A DNA stretch of 9,146 nucleotides from Comamonadaceae bacterium (GTDB lineage: Bacteria > Pseudomonadota > Gammaproteobacteria > Burkholderiales > Burkholderiaceae_C). Shown piece after piece: positions 1-7,655 of this stretch. The notes beneath the pieces are model-generated. The model had not been told where the DNA came from, did not search any database, and saw only the letters and a list, made by a program, of their open reading frames with translations. Made by a program: the position numbers and the translations under genes. The DNA is taken from positions 1-9,146 of the forward strand of contig CANGML010000048.1 of assembly GCA_947454585.1 (NCBI GenBank), read 5' to 3'. Numbering within the stretch: the first letter of the stretch is position 1; each line of letters begins with the position of its first letter.

Positions 1-1050
1 GCCGTAGGGGTGTCCCAAGGCGATGGCGCCCCCGTTGACGTTGAGGCGGTCATCAGGGATGCCCAGTTTGTCGCGGCAGTACAGCACCTGCACGGCAAAG
101 GCTTCGTTGAGCTCCCACAGGTCAATGTCGTTCACCGTCAGGCCTAAGCGCTTGAGCACTTTGGGCACAGCGAATATAGGGCCAATGCCCATCTCGTCAG
201 GTTCACAACCCGCCACAGCGAAGCCAAGGAAGCGGCCCAAGGGCTGCAAACCGCGTTGGCTGGCGAGCGTTTCGCTCATCACCACGCAGGCACCGGCGCC
301 GTCTGAAAACTGGCTAGCATTACCGGCCGAAATCAAACCACCCGGCATAGCCGATTTGAGATTAGCCAAGGCCTCGGCGGTGGAGCCCTCACGAATGCCC
401 TCGTCTTTGCTGACGGTGACTTGCTTGGTCATGAGGCCCATCACCTTGTCTGCAATACCGGCTTTGACGGTGATGGCAGCAATCTCAGCATCAAACCAAC
501 CCGCCGCCTGCGCGGCAAAGGCGCGCTGTTGGCTGAGCGCGCCATAGGCATCCATGGCTTCGCGGCCAATGTTGTAACGCTTGGCCACGTTTTCGGCGGT
601 TTGCAGCATGTTCCAGTAGATCTCGGGCTTCTTTTTGTTGAGCCCCAAGTCCATCAGCATGTGTTGGTTCATTTCTTGTTGCACACAAGAGATGCTCTCC
701 ACACCGCCGGCCACATAGACATCGCCCTCACCCGCGATGATGCGCTGCGCCGCCGTGGCAATGGTTTGCAAGCCTGAGGAGCAAAAACGGTTGATGGTCA
801 TGCCCGAGACAGACACTGGGCAATCCGCCATGAGCGCGATTTGGCGCGCAATGTTGGTGCCGGTGGCGCCCTCGGGCAGCGCGCAGCCCATGAGGACGTC
901 ATCGACTTCGGCGGCTTCGATGCCAGCGCGCGCGATGGCGTGTTTGACGACGTGACCCCCTAAGGTCGCGCCGTGGGTCATGTTGAAAGCGCCCTTCCAG
1001 CTTTTGGCAAGCGGGGTGCGGGCGGTGGAGACGATGACAGCTTGGGTCAT
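1..1050 (-). CDS. Acetyl-CoA C-acyltransferase (thiolase), C-terminus cut by window edge
   Basis: Thiolase performing the last step of beta-oxidation: CoA-dependent cleavage of 3-ketoacyl-CoA to acetyl-CoA and a shortened acyl-CoA, in the cytoplasm. The 350 visible codons start at an ATG (1048-1050) preceded by AGGA in a 20-nt gap after the dehydrogenase gene. Visible signatures are the nucleophilic Cys90 in NRFCSSG, GNASQFSDGAG (residues 242-253), the NEAFA loop (315-319) and the catalytic His347 in NGGAIALGHPYG. About 40-50 residues, including the second catalytic Cys near the C-terminus, lie beyond position 1; thiolases are usually 390-400 residues. It is the third gene of an operon with an acyl-CoA synthetase and a hydratase/dehydrogenase, which favours a degradative (FadA-like) role over a biosynthetic PhaA-like one. 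Chain-length preference cannot be read from the sequence. Confidence 0.95.
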   Translation of the reverse strand, partial: MTQAVIVSTARTPLAKSWKGAFNMTHGATLGGHVVKHAIARAGIEAAEVDDVLMGCALPEGATGTNIARQIALMADCPVSVSGMTINRFCSSGLQTIATAAQRIIAGEGDVYVAGGVESISCVQQEMNQHMLMDLGLNKKKPEIYWNMLQTAENVAKRYNIGREAMDAYGALSQQRAFAAQAAGWFDAEIAAITVKAGIADKVMGLMTKQVTVSKDEGIREGSTAEALANLKSAMPGGLISAGNASQFSDGAGACVVMSETLASQRGLQPLGRFLGFAVAGCEPDEMGIGPIFAVPKVLKRLGLTVNDIDLWELNEAFAVQVLYCRDKLGIPDDRLNVNGGAIALGHPYG

Positions 1051-1070
1051 GAGAATTCCTTAAATACGGG

Positions 1071-3170
1071 TCAGTTGAAGGTCTTGCCTTCAGCGGCGAG
1101 CTTGGCGAGTAAGGGGGCGGGCTTCCAAAAAGCCGCGTCATCGTGGGGGTTGGCCGCAAAGCGGTGCATCGCTTGCACCACATTGAACAAGCCCAGTTGG
1201 TCGGCATAGTTCATGGGGCCACCCCGGTAGATGGGAAAGCCATAGCCGCTGATGTAGACCATGTCGATGTCACTGGCCTTGCTGGCAATGCCCTCTTCCA
1301 AAATATGCGCCGCTTCGTTGATGAGTGAGAAGACCAGTCGCTGCACGATCTCTTCATCGGTGATTTTGCGCGGCGTGATGCCGATGTTCTTGCGATGCTC
1401 GGCAATCATGGCTTCCACATCCTTGTTCGGGATGGCATCGCGTTTGCCGGGCTTGTAGTCGTACCAGCCAGCGCCTGTCTTTTGACCAAAGCGGCCTTGC
1501 TCGCAGAGCAAGTCAGCGGTTTTGCTGTAGCGCATATGGGGTTGCTCTTGGTAGCGACGTTTGCGAATGGCCCAGCCAATGTCGTTGCCCGCCAAATCGC
1601 TCATGCGGAAGGGACCCATGGCCCAGCCAAACTTTTCGGCAGCGCGGTCGACTTGCGCGGGGGTGCAGCCTTCGTCCAGCAAAAAGCCGGCTTGACGGCC
1701 GTATTGCTCAATCATGCGGTTGCCAATGAAGCCATCGCAGACACCGGACACCACGGCAATCTTTTTGATCTTCTTGGCAACGTCCATCACCGTGGCGAGC
1801 ACGTCTTTGGCGGTCTCTTTTCCGCGCACCACTTCGAGCAGTTTCATCACGTTGGCTGGGCTGAAGAAGTGCATACCCACCACGTCGTGCGGGCGCTTGG
1901 TGAAGTGGGCAATTTTGTTCACATCCAAAGTGGAGGTGTTGGACGCCAGAATGGCGCCCGGCTTCATCACGGCGTCGAGTTGTTTGAACACGGCTTCTTT
2001 GACACCGATGTCTTCGAACACCGCTTCAATCACCAGGTCGGCTTGGCTGATGTCGTCGTAGCGCAGCGTGGTGCTCAGCAGGGCCATGCGTTTGGCATAG
2101 GCGTCCTCTTTGAGCTTGCCTTTTTTGATGCGGTCTTCGTAGTTCTTTTTGATCGTGGCAACGCCGCGGTCAAGCGCTTCTTGCTTGGTCTCCAGCAGCT
2201 TGACGGCAATACCGGCATTCAAGAAGTTCATCGCAATGCCACCGCCCATGGTGCCCGCGCCGATGATGGCCACTTGCTTGATGTCGCGCACCGGCGTGTC
2301 GCTGGGCACATCGGGTATTTTGGAGGCGGCACGTTGGGCACCAAACAAATGACGCAAGGCGCGGCATTCGGGGGTCCACATCAAGTTGATGAAGTTTTCA
2401 CGCTCAAAGGCCATGCCTTCGGCAAATGGTTTTTTAGTCGCGGCCTCCACGGCGTCGACCGCTTTGGGCGGCGCGGGATAGTCTTTGGCCATGCCCTTGA
2501 CCATGTTGCGCGCAAACTGAAAATAGGCATCGCCTTGCGGATGTTTACAAGGCAAATCACGCACCTTGGGCAAGGGGCGCACGTCGGCGATCTCACGGGC
2601 GAATGTCAAGGCCTCGTCCATCAGGCTCTGTGGCGATTGCGCCATCTGGTCGAACAACTTTTGACCTGGCAACGAGGCGAGCATCTCGCTCTTGATGGCC
2701 TCACCACTGACGATCATGTTCAACGCGGGCTCCACGCCCAAGGCGCGTGGCAGGCGTTGTGTGCCACCTGCACCAGGGATCAATCCGAGTTTGACCTCGG
2801 GCAGGGCCACGCTGGTGCCGGGCGAAGCGATGCGGTAATGGCACCCCAATGCAAGTTCTAAGCCGCCGCCCATCACCAAGGTGTGCAGGGCGGCCACCAC
2901 GGGCTTGCTGCAGTTTTCCATCAAGGCGATGACGCTGAGCAAGTTGGGCTCTTGAATGGCCTTGGGTGTGCCAAATTCGCGAATGTCTGCGCCGCCTGAA
3001 AAGGCTTTGCCATGGCCCGTGATGACGATGGCTTTTACTTTGGAATCGGCCACGGCTTGTTCCACGCCTTTCACGATCGCCAGTCGTGTGTCGTACCCCA
3101 TGCCGTTGACGGGTGGGTTGTTCAAGGTGATCACGGCCACATCGGCGTGAACTTGGTAATCAGCGCTCAT
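1071..3170 (-). CDS. Bifunctional enoyl-CoA hydratase / 3-hydroxyacyl-CoA dehydrogenase (FadJ/FadB/MFE-1-like)
   Basis: A 699-residue multifunctional beta-oxidation enzyme that hydrates trans-2-enoyl-CoA and oxidises the resulting 3-hydroxyacyl-CoA with NAD+. The N-terminal crotonase domain (about 1-190) has the oxyanion-hole segment GGADI (59-63) and the two catalytic glutamates, Glu105 in GGGLELALG and Glu125 in ALPEVKLGL. A linker leads to a Rossmann domain with GAGTMG (304-309), then the dehydrogenase pair His434 (GMHFFSPAN) and Glu446 (KLLEVV). Two C-terminal dehydrogenase domains follow, from about 480 to the end. The length is slightly below E. coli FadB (729) and FadJ (714). The start ATG has AAAAGGA about 7 nt upstream. 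It sits 19 nt after the acyl-CoA synthetase and 20 nt before the thiolase, so all three are probably co-transcribed. I cannot tell FadB-type from FadJ-type or peroxisomal MFE-1-type by eye, so no symbol is given. Confidence 0.95.
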   Translation of the reverse strand: MSADYQVHADVAVITLNNPPVNGMGYDTRLAIVKGVEQAVADSKVKAIVITGHGKAFSGGADIREFGTPKAIQEPNLLSVIALMENCSKPVVAALHTLVMGGGLELALGCHYRIASPGTSVALPEVKLGLIPGAGGTQRLPRALGVEPALNMIVSGEAIKSEMLASLPGQKLFDQMAQSPQSLMDEALTFAREIADVRPLPKVRDLPCKHPQGDAYFQFARNMVKGMAKDYPAPPKAVDAVEAATKKPFAEGMAFERENFINLMWTPECRALRHLFGAQRAASKIPDVPSDTPVRDIKQVAIIGAGTMGGGIAMNFLNAGIAVKLLETKQEALDRGVATIKKNYEDRIKKGKLKEDAYAKRMALLSTTLRYDDISQADLVIEAVFEDIGVKEAVFKQLDAVMKPGAILASNTSTLDVNKIAHFTKRPHDVVGMHFFSPANVMKLLEVVRGKETAKDVLATVMDVAKKIKKIAVVSGVCDGFIGNRMIEQYGRQAGFLLDEGCTPAQVDRAAEKFGWAMGPFRMSDLAGNDIGWAIRKRRYQEQPHMRYSKTADLLCEQGRFGQKTGAGWYDYKPGKRDAIPNKDVEAMIAEHRKNIGITPRKITDEEIVQRLVFSLINEAAHILEEGIASKASDIDMVYISGYGFPIYRGGPMNYADQLGLFNVVQAMHRFAANPHDDAAFWKPAPLLAKLAAEGKTFN

Positions 3171-3189
3171 CGAAAGTCCTTTTCAAAAT

Positions 3190-4833
3190 TTAAATAGCTT
3201 GGGGCAACATGTAGTTTTGGAGCTGTTCACGCAATTTTGTTTTCAGCATCTTGCCTGTAGCGCCCAGTGGAATGTTGTCGACAAACACCACATCGTCGGG
3301 AATTTGCCATTTGGCAGTTTTGCCTTCGTAGAAGGCGAGGAGTTCTTCACGGCTCACTTTGGCCTCTGGTTTCTTCACCACCACCACGATGGGACGTTCG
3401 TCCCACTTGGGGTGTTTCACACCGATGCAGGCGGCCATGGCCACGGCGGGATGGGCTACCGCGATGTTCTCAATGTCGATCGAGCTGATCCATTCGCCGC
3501 CCGACTTGATCACGTCCTTGCTGCGATCAGTGATTTGCATGAAGCCATCGGCGTCGATGGTGGCCACATCGCCGGTGGGGAACCAACTGATGCCCTCTTG
3601 GTCCTTGACCAAGGGGTCGCCCTCGCCCTTGTAGTAATTGGCGATGACCCATGGGCCTCTGACCCACAAGTCACCATAGGTTTTGCCATCGTGCGGCTGG
3701 TCCTCGCCTGCATCGTTGACGATGCGCAGGTCAACGCCGTAAATCACGCGGCCTTGCTTCAAACGCAATGTCAACTGCGCATCTTCTGGCAGTTTGAGGT
3801 GCTTGTTCTTCAAAGTGCACAAAGTACCCAAAGGGCTGAGTTCGGTCATGCCCCAGGCGTGCAGCACGTCCACACCGTAATCGTCGCGGAAGGCATCAAT
3901 CATGGCGGGTGGGCAAGCCGAGCCGCCAATGACAGTGCGCTTCAAGCTGGAGAACTTCAAACCCTTCGGCTTCATGTAGGTCAGCAGCATTTGCCAGACG
4001 GTGGGCACGCCCGCGGCATAGGTGACGCCCTCGTTCTCGATCATGTCGTAGACCGATTGGCCGTCCATGCCCGGGCCGGGAAACACGAGCTTGGCCCCAG
4101 TGAGTGCCGCGCTGTAAGGGATGCCCCAGGCATTGACGTGGAACATGGGCACCACGGGCAGAATCGCATCGCGTGCCGAGATGCACATCACATCGGGGAG
4201 CGCAGCGGCATAGGCGTGCAAGGTGGTGGAACGGTGGCTATAGAGCGCCGCTTTGGGGTTGCCGGTGGTGCCGCTGGTGTAGCACATGCTGGAGGCGGTG
4301 TTTTCGTCAAAGACAGGCCATGTGTAGGACGTGCTTTGCTGGCCCATCCAGGCTTCGTAGCTGATGAGGTTGGGGATGCCCGTGCCGGCTGGCAACTTGT
4401 CGGCGTCGCACAGGGCCACCCAATGCTTGATCGTGCTGCATTTGCCGTGTACCGCTTGAATGATGGGCAAGAAGGTCAAGTCAAAGCACAACACTTGGTC
4501 TTCGGCGTGGTTGGCAATCCACGCAATTTGATCGGGGTGCAAGCGCGGGTTGATGGTGTGCAAGACACGGCCACTTCCGCTCACGCCAAAGTACAACTCT
4601 AAATGGCGATAACCGTTCCACGCCAACGTGGCCACACGGTCACTGAAGGCCAGCTCCATGGCGTCTAAGGCATGGGCCACTTGACGCGATCGGCGCGCGA
4701 CATCTGACCAGGTGTAGCGGTGGATATCCCCTTCCACGCGCCGAGACACCACCTCTGCATCGCCGTGATGTTTGTCCGCGAAGTCGATCAGGCCCGAGAT
4801 GAGCAAGGGCTGGTTTTGCATCAGGCCAAGCAT
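3190..4833 (-). CDS. Acyl-CoA synthetase (AMP-forming), AlkK/DmdB-like
   Basis: ATP-dependent acid-CoA ligase of the ANL superfamily, 547 residues, forming an acyl-adenylate and then acyl-CoA; it primes substrates for the two downstream beta-oxidation enzymes. Visible core motifs are the P-loop [10 protein letters not shown] (185-194), FHVNAWG (231-237), HAWGMTEL (325-332), TGD (420-422), the hinge [15 protein letters not shown] (436-450) and GATGK with catalytic Lys528. The whole chain resembles the AlkK medium-chain ligase and DmdB methylmercaptopropionate-CoA ligase group, including the MLGxMxxQPLLI-like opening. The residue after the P-loop lysine is Ala195, where most relatives have Gly. 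I chose the ATG at 4831-4833 because AAGGAG lies 5 nt upstream and the family begins there; an in-frame ATG 28 codons earlier would run through the promoter region. The true substrate (medium-chain fatty acid, methylmercaptopropionate or another acid) is unresolved. Confidence 0.93.
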   Translation of the reverse strand: MLGLMQNQPLLISGLIDFADKHHGDAEVVSRRVEGDIHRYTWSDVARRSRQVAHALDAMELAFSDRVATLAWNGYRHLELYFGVSGSGRVLHTINPRLHPDQIAWIANHAEDQVLCFDLTFLPIIQAVHGKCSTIKHWVALCDADKLPAGTGIPNLISYEAWMGQQSTSYTWPVFDENTASSMCYTSGTTGNPKAALYSHRSTTLHAYAAALPDVMCISARDAILPVVPMFHVNAWGIPYSAALTGAKLVFPGPGMDGQSVYDMIENEGVTYAAGVPTVWQMLLTYMKPKGLKFSSLKRTVIGGSACPPAMIDAFRDDYGVDVLHAWGMTELSPLGTLCTLKNKHLKLPEDAQLTLRLKQGRVIYGVDLRIVNDAGEDQPHDGKTYGDLWVRGPWVIANYYKGEGDPLVKDQEGISWFPTGDVATIDADGFMQITDRSKDVIKSGGEWISSIDIENIAVAHPAVAMAACIGVKHPKWDERPIVVVVKKPEAKVSREELLAFYEGKTAKWQIPDDVVFVDNIPLGATGKMLKTKLREQLQNYMLPQAI

Positions 4834-4838
4834 GGTGT

Positions 4839-4844
4839 CTCCTT
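4839..4844 (-). promoter_or_regulatory. Shine-Dalgarno that fixes the acyl-CoA synthetase start
   Basis: On the minus strand AAGGAG is followed by a 5-nt spacer (ACACC) and then the ATG at 4833. This near-consensus site decides for the 547-residue product over the longer 575-residue reading frame. Confidence 0.85.
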
Positions 4845-4857
4845 TTTGTATTTTTTC

Positions 4858-4869
4858 GCACGATCGTGC
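4858..4869. promoter_or_regulatory. Perfect 12-bp palindrome, candidate operator of the beta-oxidation operon
   Basis: GCACGATCGTGC is a perfect inverted repeat with no spacer, flanked by T-runs on the plus strand. It lies 24 nt upstream of the acyl-CoA synthetase start codon, just downstream of a candidate -10 element, so it would cover the transcription start. This is the geometry of a repressor site. Fatty-acid catabolism operons in proteobacteria are commonly controlled by TetR-family repressors (FadR/PsrA/LiuR-like) that bind palindromes and release on acyl-CoA. Which regulator binds here is unknown, and no regulator gene is in the window. Confidence 0.5.
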
Positions 4870-4872
4870 TTT

Positions 4873-4905
4873 TTTATATTGTGCCAATTCTTTGGCCGCT
4901 TTCAG
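4873..4905 (-). promoter_or_regulatory. Candidate sigma70 promoter for the beta-oxidation operon
   Basis: Reading the minus strand, a -35-like CTGAAA (4900-4905) is separated by 18 nt from CAATAT (4876-4881), which overlaps TATAAA (4873-4878). Transcription would begin near 4866-4869, inside the palindrome, and give a leader of about 35 nt with the Shine-Dalgarno. The -35 match is only moderate, so the location is a prediction from spacing and AT-richness. Confidence 0.4.
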
Positions 4906-4945
4906 GATAGCCCACAAAAAACCAGACTATGGATAACCCGAGACA

Positions 4946-6424
4946 ATGCTGCCTATGTTTTTGCTCAACACCGTTGATGTGGGTTTGGCTTCATTAGGCG
5001 TGACGTTCGCGACGCCGACCGATCCCACACCCTTACCTGCCGCCCATTGGGTGGGCGCGAATGAAACCTTGCGCGCTGAGTTGGCGTTGCCAAGCGCGCT
5101 GTGGCGAGATCAAGACGTGCTGCAATTGCTCAGTGGCAACCGCGTACCCGAAGCTGCCACACCCTATGCCAGTGTGTACAGCGGTCACCAATTCGGCCAA
5201 TGGGCTGGCCAGTTGGGGGACGGTCGGGCTTTGAACCTAGGCGCGCTCCATACGCCCTTGGGTTGGCAAGAAATCCAACTCAAAGGCGCTGGCCCCACCC
5301 CCTACTCTCGTCGAGGCGATGGCCGTGCCGTGTTGCGTTCCAGCATTCGCGAATTTTTGGCCAGTGAAGCCATGCACGGGTTGGGCATTCCCACCACACG
5401 CGCTTTGTGCGTCACCGGTTCACCCGCCCTGGTCTACCGTGAAGAGGCAGAAACTGCCGCCGTGGTGACGCGTGTTGCGCCTAGCTTTGTGCGCTTTGGC
5501 CACTTTGAGCACTTTGCCGCTCATGGGCAAATAGATGAACTCAGAATCTTGGCCGACCATGTGGTGCGCACGCATTTTCCAGCGCTACAAGAAAAACAAG
5601 GCGCTGCGCGCTATGCGGCTTGGTTGCAACAAGTCACGACCCGCACGGCCGAACTCATGGCGCAATGGCAAGCCGTTGGCTTTTGCCACGGCGTGATGAA
5701 CACCGACAACATGAGCGTCTTGGGCCTGACCTTGGATTACGGTCCGTTTCAATTTTTGGACGGCTTTGATGCCAACCATATTTGCAACCATTCCGACCAC
5801 CAAGGCCGTTACGCGTATGCACGTCAACCCCAAATTGCCTACTGGAACCTGTTCTGCCTTGGTCAAGCCGTGATGCCTTTGATCGACGACCAAGCCCCCG
5901 CTTTGGCCGCCTTAGAAAGCTATAAAACCACCTTCCCCACTGCGATGGACCAGCGCATGCGCGACAAACTGGGGCTCATCGGCGCCCACAAGGGTGACAG
6001 AGCCTTGGTGGAAGACCTGTTGCAAGCCTTGCAGCAAGACCGCGTGGACTACACCGTGTTTTGGCGCCGCTTGAGCGTGGCCGTGCGTGAATCCGCACAC
6101 AGCAACTTCGCGTTTGAGCCGGTACGTGACCTGTTTGTGCACCGAGAGGTGTTTGAAGCTTGGTGCGCGCGCTACCTCGAGCGCTTAGGCGCGGCCCACC
6201 GCCAGACAACCGGCGACGCCATGCTGCGCACCAACCCCAAGTACATCTTGCGCAACCACTTGGGCGAGTTGGCCATTCGACAAGCCAAACAAGGCGACTT
6301 TTCGATGGTGCAAGACCTGTTGCAAGTGCTGCAGTCCCCGTATGACGAACACCCCTCCTTTGAGGCCTGGGCTGGCCTTGCGCCAGAATGGGCCTCTTCT
6401 ATTGAAATCAGCTGCTCCTCATGA
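4946..6424 (+). CDS. selO: Protein adenylyltransferase SelO (YdiU family)
   Basis: Protein AMPylase of the SelO pseudokinase family, 492 residues (E. coli SelO has 478). The family transfers AMP from ATP to Ser/Thr/Tyr of proteins, with targets linked to redox balance. Visible family blocks are [10 protein letters not shown] (27-36), the glycine-rich [18 protein letters not shown] segment (78-95), LKGAG with the ATP-contacting Lys113, [13 protein letters not shown] (121-133), [10 protein letters not shown] (248-257, metal-binding Asn252 and Asp254), and DYGPF with Asp264. The C-terminus ends ISCSS: Cys490 sits third from the end, where vertebrate SelO carries selenocysteine. The start is uncertain; ATGs at 4946 and 4955 both fit and neither has a clear Shine-Dalgarno, but a TAA at 4934-4936 excludes an earlier in-frame start. 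The stop overlaps the msrB start by 4 nt (ATGA), so translation is probably coupled. Confidence 0.95.
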   Translation: MLPMFLLNTVDVGLASLGVTFATPTDPTPLPAAHWVGANETLRAELALPSALWRDQDVLQLLSGNRVPEAATPYASVYSGHQFGQWAGQLGDGRALNLGALHTPLGWQEIQLKGAGPTPYSRRGDGRAVLRSSIREFLASEAMHGLGIPTTRALCVTGSPALVYREEAETAAVVTRVAPSFVRFGHFEHFAAHGQIDELRILADHVVRTHFPALQEKQGAARYAAWLQQVTTRTAELMAQWQAVGFCHGVMNTDNMSVLGLTLDYGPFQFLDGFDANHICNHSDHQGRYAYARQPQIAYWNLFCLGQAVMPLIDDQAPALAALESYKTTFPTAMDQRMRDKLGLIGAHKGDRALVEDLLQALQQDRVDYTVFWRRLSVAVRESAHSNFAFEPVRDLFVHREVFEAWCARYLERLGAAHRQTTGDAMLRTNPKYILRNHLGELAIRQAKQGDFSMVQDLLQVLQSPYDEHPSFEAWAGLAPEWASSIEISCSS

Positions 6425-6828
6425 CCACACCTAAAACTGAACAAGAATGGCGCGCCCTGCTTGCCAGCAAAAACGCTGAACCCGTTGCTTATGAAGTGAC
6501 GCGCAAAGCCGCCACCGAGCGTCCGTTCACGGGCAAATACGAAGACCATTGGGCGCCAGGCAGTTACCACTGCATTTGCTGCGATGCCAAGCTGTTTGAT
6601 GCCACCACCAAGTTTGATGCAGGTTGCGGCTGGCCCAGCTTTCATACCGCGGCCAGCGAGCAGGCGATTGCCGAGCACCGCGACACCAGCCACGGCATGG
6701 TGCGCGTGGAGACGGTGTGCAGCCAATGTGGCGCGCATCTGGGCCATGTGTTCAACGACGGTCCTGCGCCCACGGGCCTGCGCTATTGCATGAACTCGGC
6801 TTCGTTAGACTTCGTGCCCAACACATAA
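6421..6828 (+). CDS. msrB: Peptide-methionine (R)-S-oxide reductase MsrB
   Basis: Repairs oxidised protein by reducing methionine-R-sulfoxide, with thioredoxin as usual donor. At 135 residues it matches E. coli MsrB (137). It is a zinc-containing type: Cys51/Cys54 in CICC and Cys100/Cys103 in CSQC form the metal site. GCGWPSF (68-74), GHVFNDGP with His109 and the catalytic Cys123 in [11 protein letters not shown] are all present. No signal peptide, so cytoplasmic. The ATG lies inside the last codons of selO, and I see no Shine-Dalgarno, so its translation probably depends on ribosomes finishing selO. Pairing with SelO, whose known role is in oxidative stress, suggests a shared redox function; this link is inference from position. 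Confidence 0.97.
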   Translation: MTTPKTEQEWRALLASKNAEPVAYEVTRKAATERPFTGKYEDHWAPGSYHCICCDAKLFDATTKFDAGCGWPSFHTAASEQAIAEHRDTSHGMVRVETVCSQCGAHLGHVFNDGPAPTGLRYCMNSASLDFVPNT

Positions 6829-6835
6829 GCGATTT

Positions 6836-7381
6836 ATGAAATTACTGCTCGACTTTTTCCCCATCATCTTGTTCTTCATCGCCTTCAAAACCTGGGGCAT
6901 CATGGCCGCCACGGCGGTTGCTATTGCTGCGACGGTGCTGCAAATTGGCTATATGTGGCGCAAAAACGGCGTTGTGGAACCCATGCAGTGGGTGAGTCTT
7001 GGCGTGATCGTGGTGTTTGGCGGTGCCACCTTGTTGACCCAAGACGAAACCTTCATCAAATGGAAGCCCACCGTGTTGTATTGGCTCATGAGCAGTGCTT
7101 TGTGGGCGGGCTTGTATGTCTTCAAGCGCAACTTCATCAAGCAACTCATGGGGGCGCAGGTGGAACTGCCCGAGCCTGCCTGGGGCGTATTACTCCACAG
7201 CTGGGCCTGCTTCTTTGCGGTGATGGGTTGCCTGAATTTGTGGGTGGCTAACCACTTTGACACCGACACCTGGGTGAGTTTCAAGTTGTTTGGTGGTTTG
7301 GGGCTGATGCTGGTGTTTGTGGTTGCGCAAGGTGTCTACATGAGTCGCTTCATCCAAGACAAACCTGAGGACAGCCTGTGA
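6836..7381 (+). CDS. yciB: YciB, inner-membrane septation/cell-envelope protein (septation protein A)
   Basis: Integral inner-membrane protein of 181 residues (E. coli YciB has 179), connected in enterobacteria with cell-envelope synthesis, septation and interaction with the elongation and division machinery; its biochemical activity is not firmly known. The chain opens MKLLLDFFPI, then shows about five to six hydrophobic segments (roughly 5-17, 21-40, 52-68, 79-95, 119-138, 150-169). Family landmarks are DFFPIILFF near the N-terminus, FGGATL (61-66), FIKWKPTVLYWL (73-84), LPEPAW (111-116) and WVSFKLFG (146-153). It starts 7 nt after the msrB stop and its TGA overlaps the GTG start of the BolA gene by 4 nt. 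Shine-Dalgarno is weak. It has no obvious redox role and is probably just a co-transcribed member. Confidence 0.94.
   Translation: MKLLLDFFPIILFFIAFKTWGIMAATAVAIAATVLQIGYMWRKNGVVEPMQWVSLGVIVVFGGATLLTQDETFIKWKPTVLYWLMSSALWAGLYVFKRNFIKQLMGAQVELPEPAWGVLLHSWACFFAVMGCLNLWVANHFDTDTWVSFKLFGGLGLMLVFVVAQGVYMSRFIQDKPEDSL
7367..7371 (+). promoter_or_regulatory. Shine-Dalgarno supporting the bolA GTG start
   Basis: GAGGA ends 6 nt before the GTG at 7378-7380, inside the last codons of yciB. It supports the non-ATG start; no in-frame ATG occurs until codon 34, which lies inside the conserved domain. Confidence 0.7.
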
Positions 7382-7647
7382 ACATCTCGGCTCAAGCGCT
7401 GACGCAAACATTACAAACGCGTTTAAACCCTGTTTTTGTCGAAGTCTTTGACGAAAGTGCCGCCCATGCAGGCCACATGGGTGCCAACGACACGGGCATG
7501 GGAACCCACTTTCGGGTGCGCATTCAAAGTGCGCTTTTTACGGGCAAATCCCGCGTGGCTCGCCACCGCCTTGTGTATGATGCGTTGCAAGAATACATAG
7601 ACCAAGGTTTGCATGCCTTGGCGATTGAAGTGATCGAAAACACCTGA
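7378..7647 (+). CDS. BolA family protein
   Basis: Small 89-residue BolA-fold protein. Family members bind monothiol glutaredoxins through a shared [2Fe-2S] cluster and take part in iron-sulfur trafficking and regulation; some bind DNA through their class II KH-like fold. Visible conserved features are VFVEVFDES followed by His30 (the position matching the DESxxH of E. coli BolA), the G-x-G-THFRVRI strand (40-49), the FTGKSRVARHRLVYDAL helix-turn region (54-70) and the invariant His79 in HALAIEV. It is shorter than E. coli BolA (105) and lacks that protein's C-terminal tail. The GTG start overlaps the yciB stop. By the DESxxH-like loop it resembles BolA proper more than the IbaG/YrbA group, but I am not certain enough to give the symbol. 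Confidence 0.9.
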   Translation: MNISAQALTQTLQTRLNPVFVEVFDESAAHAGHMGANDTGMGTHFRVRIQSALFTGKSRVARHRLVYDALQEYIDQGLHALAIEVIENT

Positions 7648-7655
7648 GACCTGAC

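Noticed and set aside
23..547. 174-codon plus-strand open frame opposite the thiolase
   Set aside because: The minus-strand thiolase frame shows all expected motifs across the whole interval; the plus-strand product is Ser/Pro/Ala-rich with no recognisable family.
1395..2861. 488-codon open frame on the plus strand opposite the hydratase/dehydrogenase gene
   Set aside because: It is antisense to a gene with complete catalytic motifs; its His/Val/Gly-rich translation shows no recognisable domain. It is a typical shadow of biased codon use.
3199..4602. 467-codon open frame on the plus strand opposite the acyl-CoA synthetase
   Set aside because: Same reason: antisense to a fully convincing gene, with a low-complexity His/Gly/Val-rich translation and no matching ribosome binding site.
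4858..4875. Palindrome followed by a T-run read as a plus-strand terminator
   Set aside because: No plus-strand gene lies upstream to terminate, and the palindrome could form only a 4-bp stem with a 4-nt loop; an operator role fits better.
4834..4917. N-terminal extension of the acyl-CoA synthetase by 28 codons (start at 4917)
   Set aside because: The extension crosses the AT-rich promoter and palindrome, has no family similarity, and the internal ATG at 4833 has a strong Shine-Dalgarno and the family's normal N-terminus.
6413..6415. Possible selenocysteine codon in the C-terminal tail of SelO
   Set aside because: The codon is TGC (cysteine) and the TGA at 6422-6424 is the normal stop two codons later; no selenocysteine insertion is needed.
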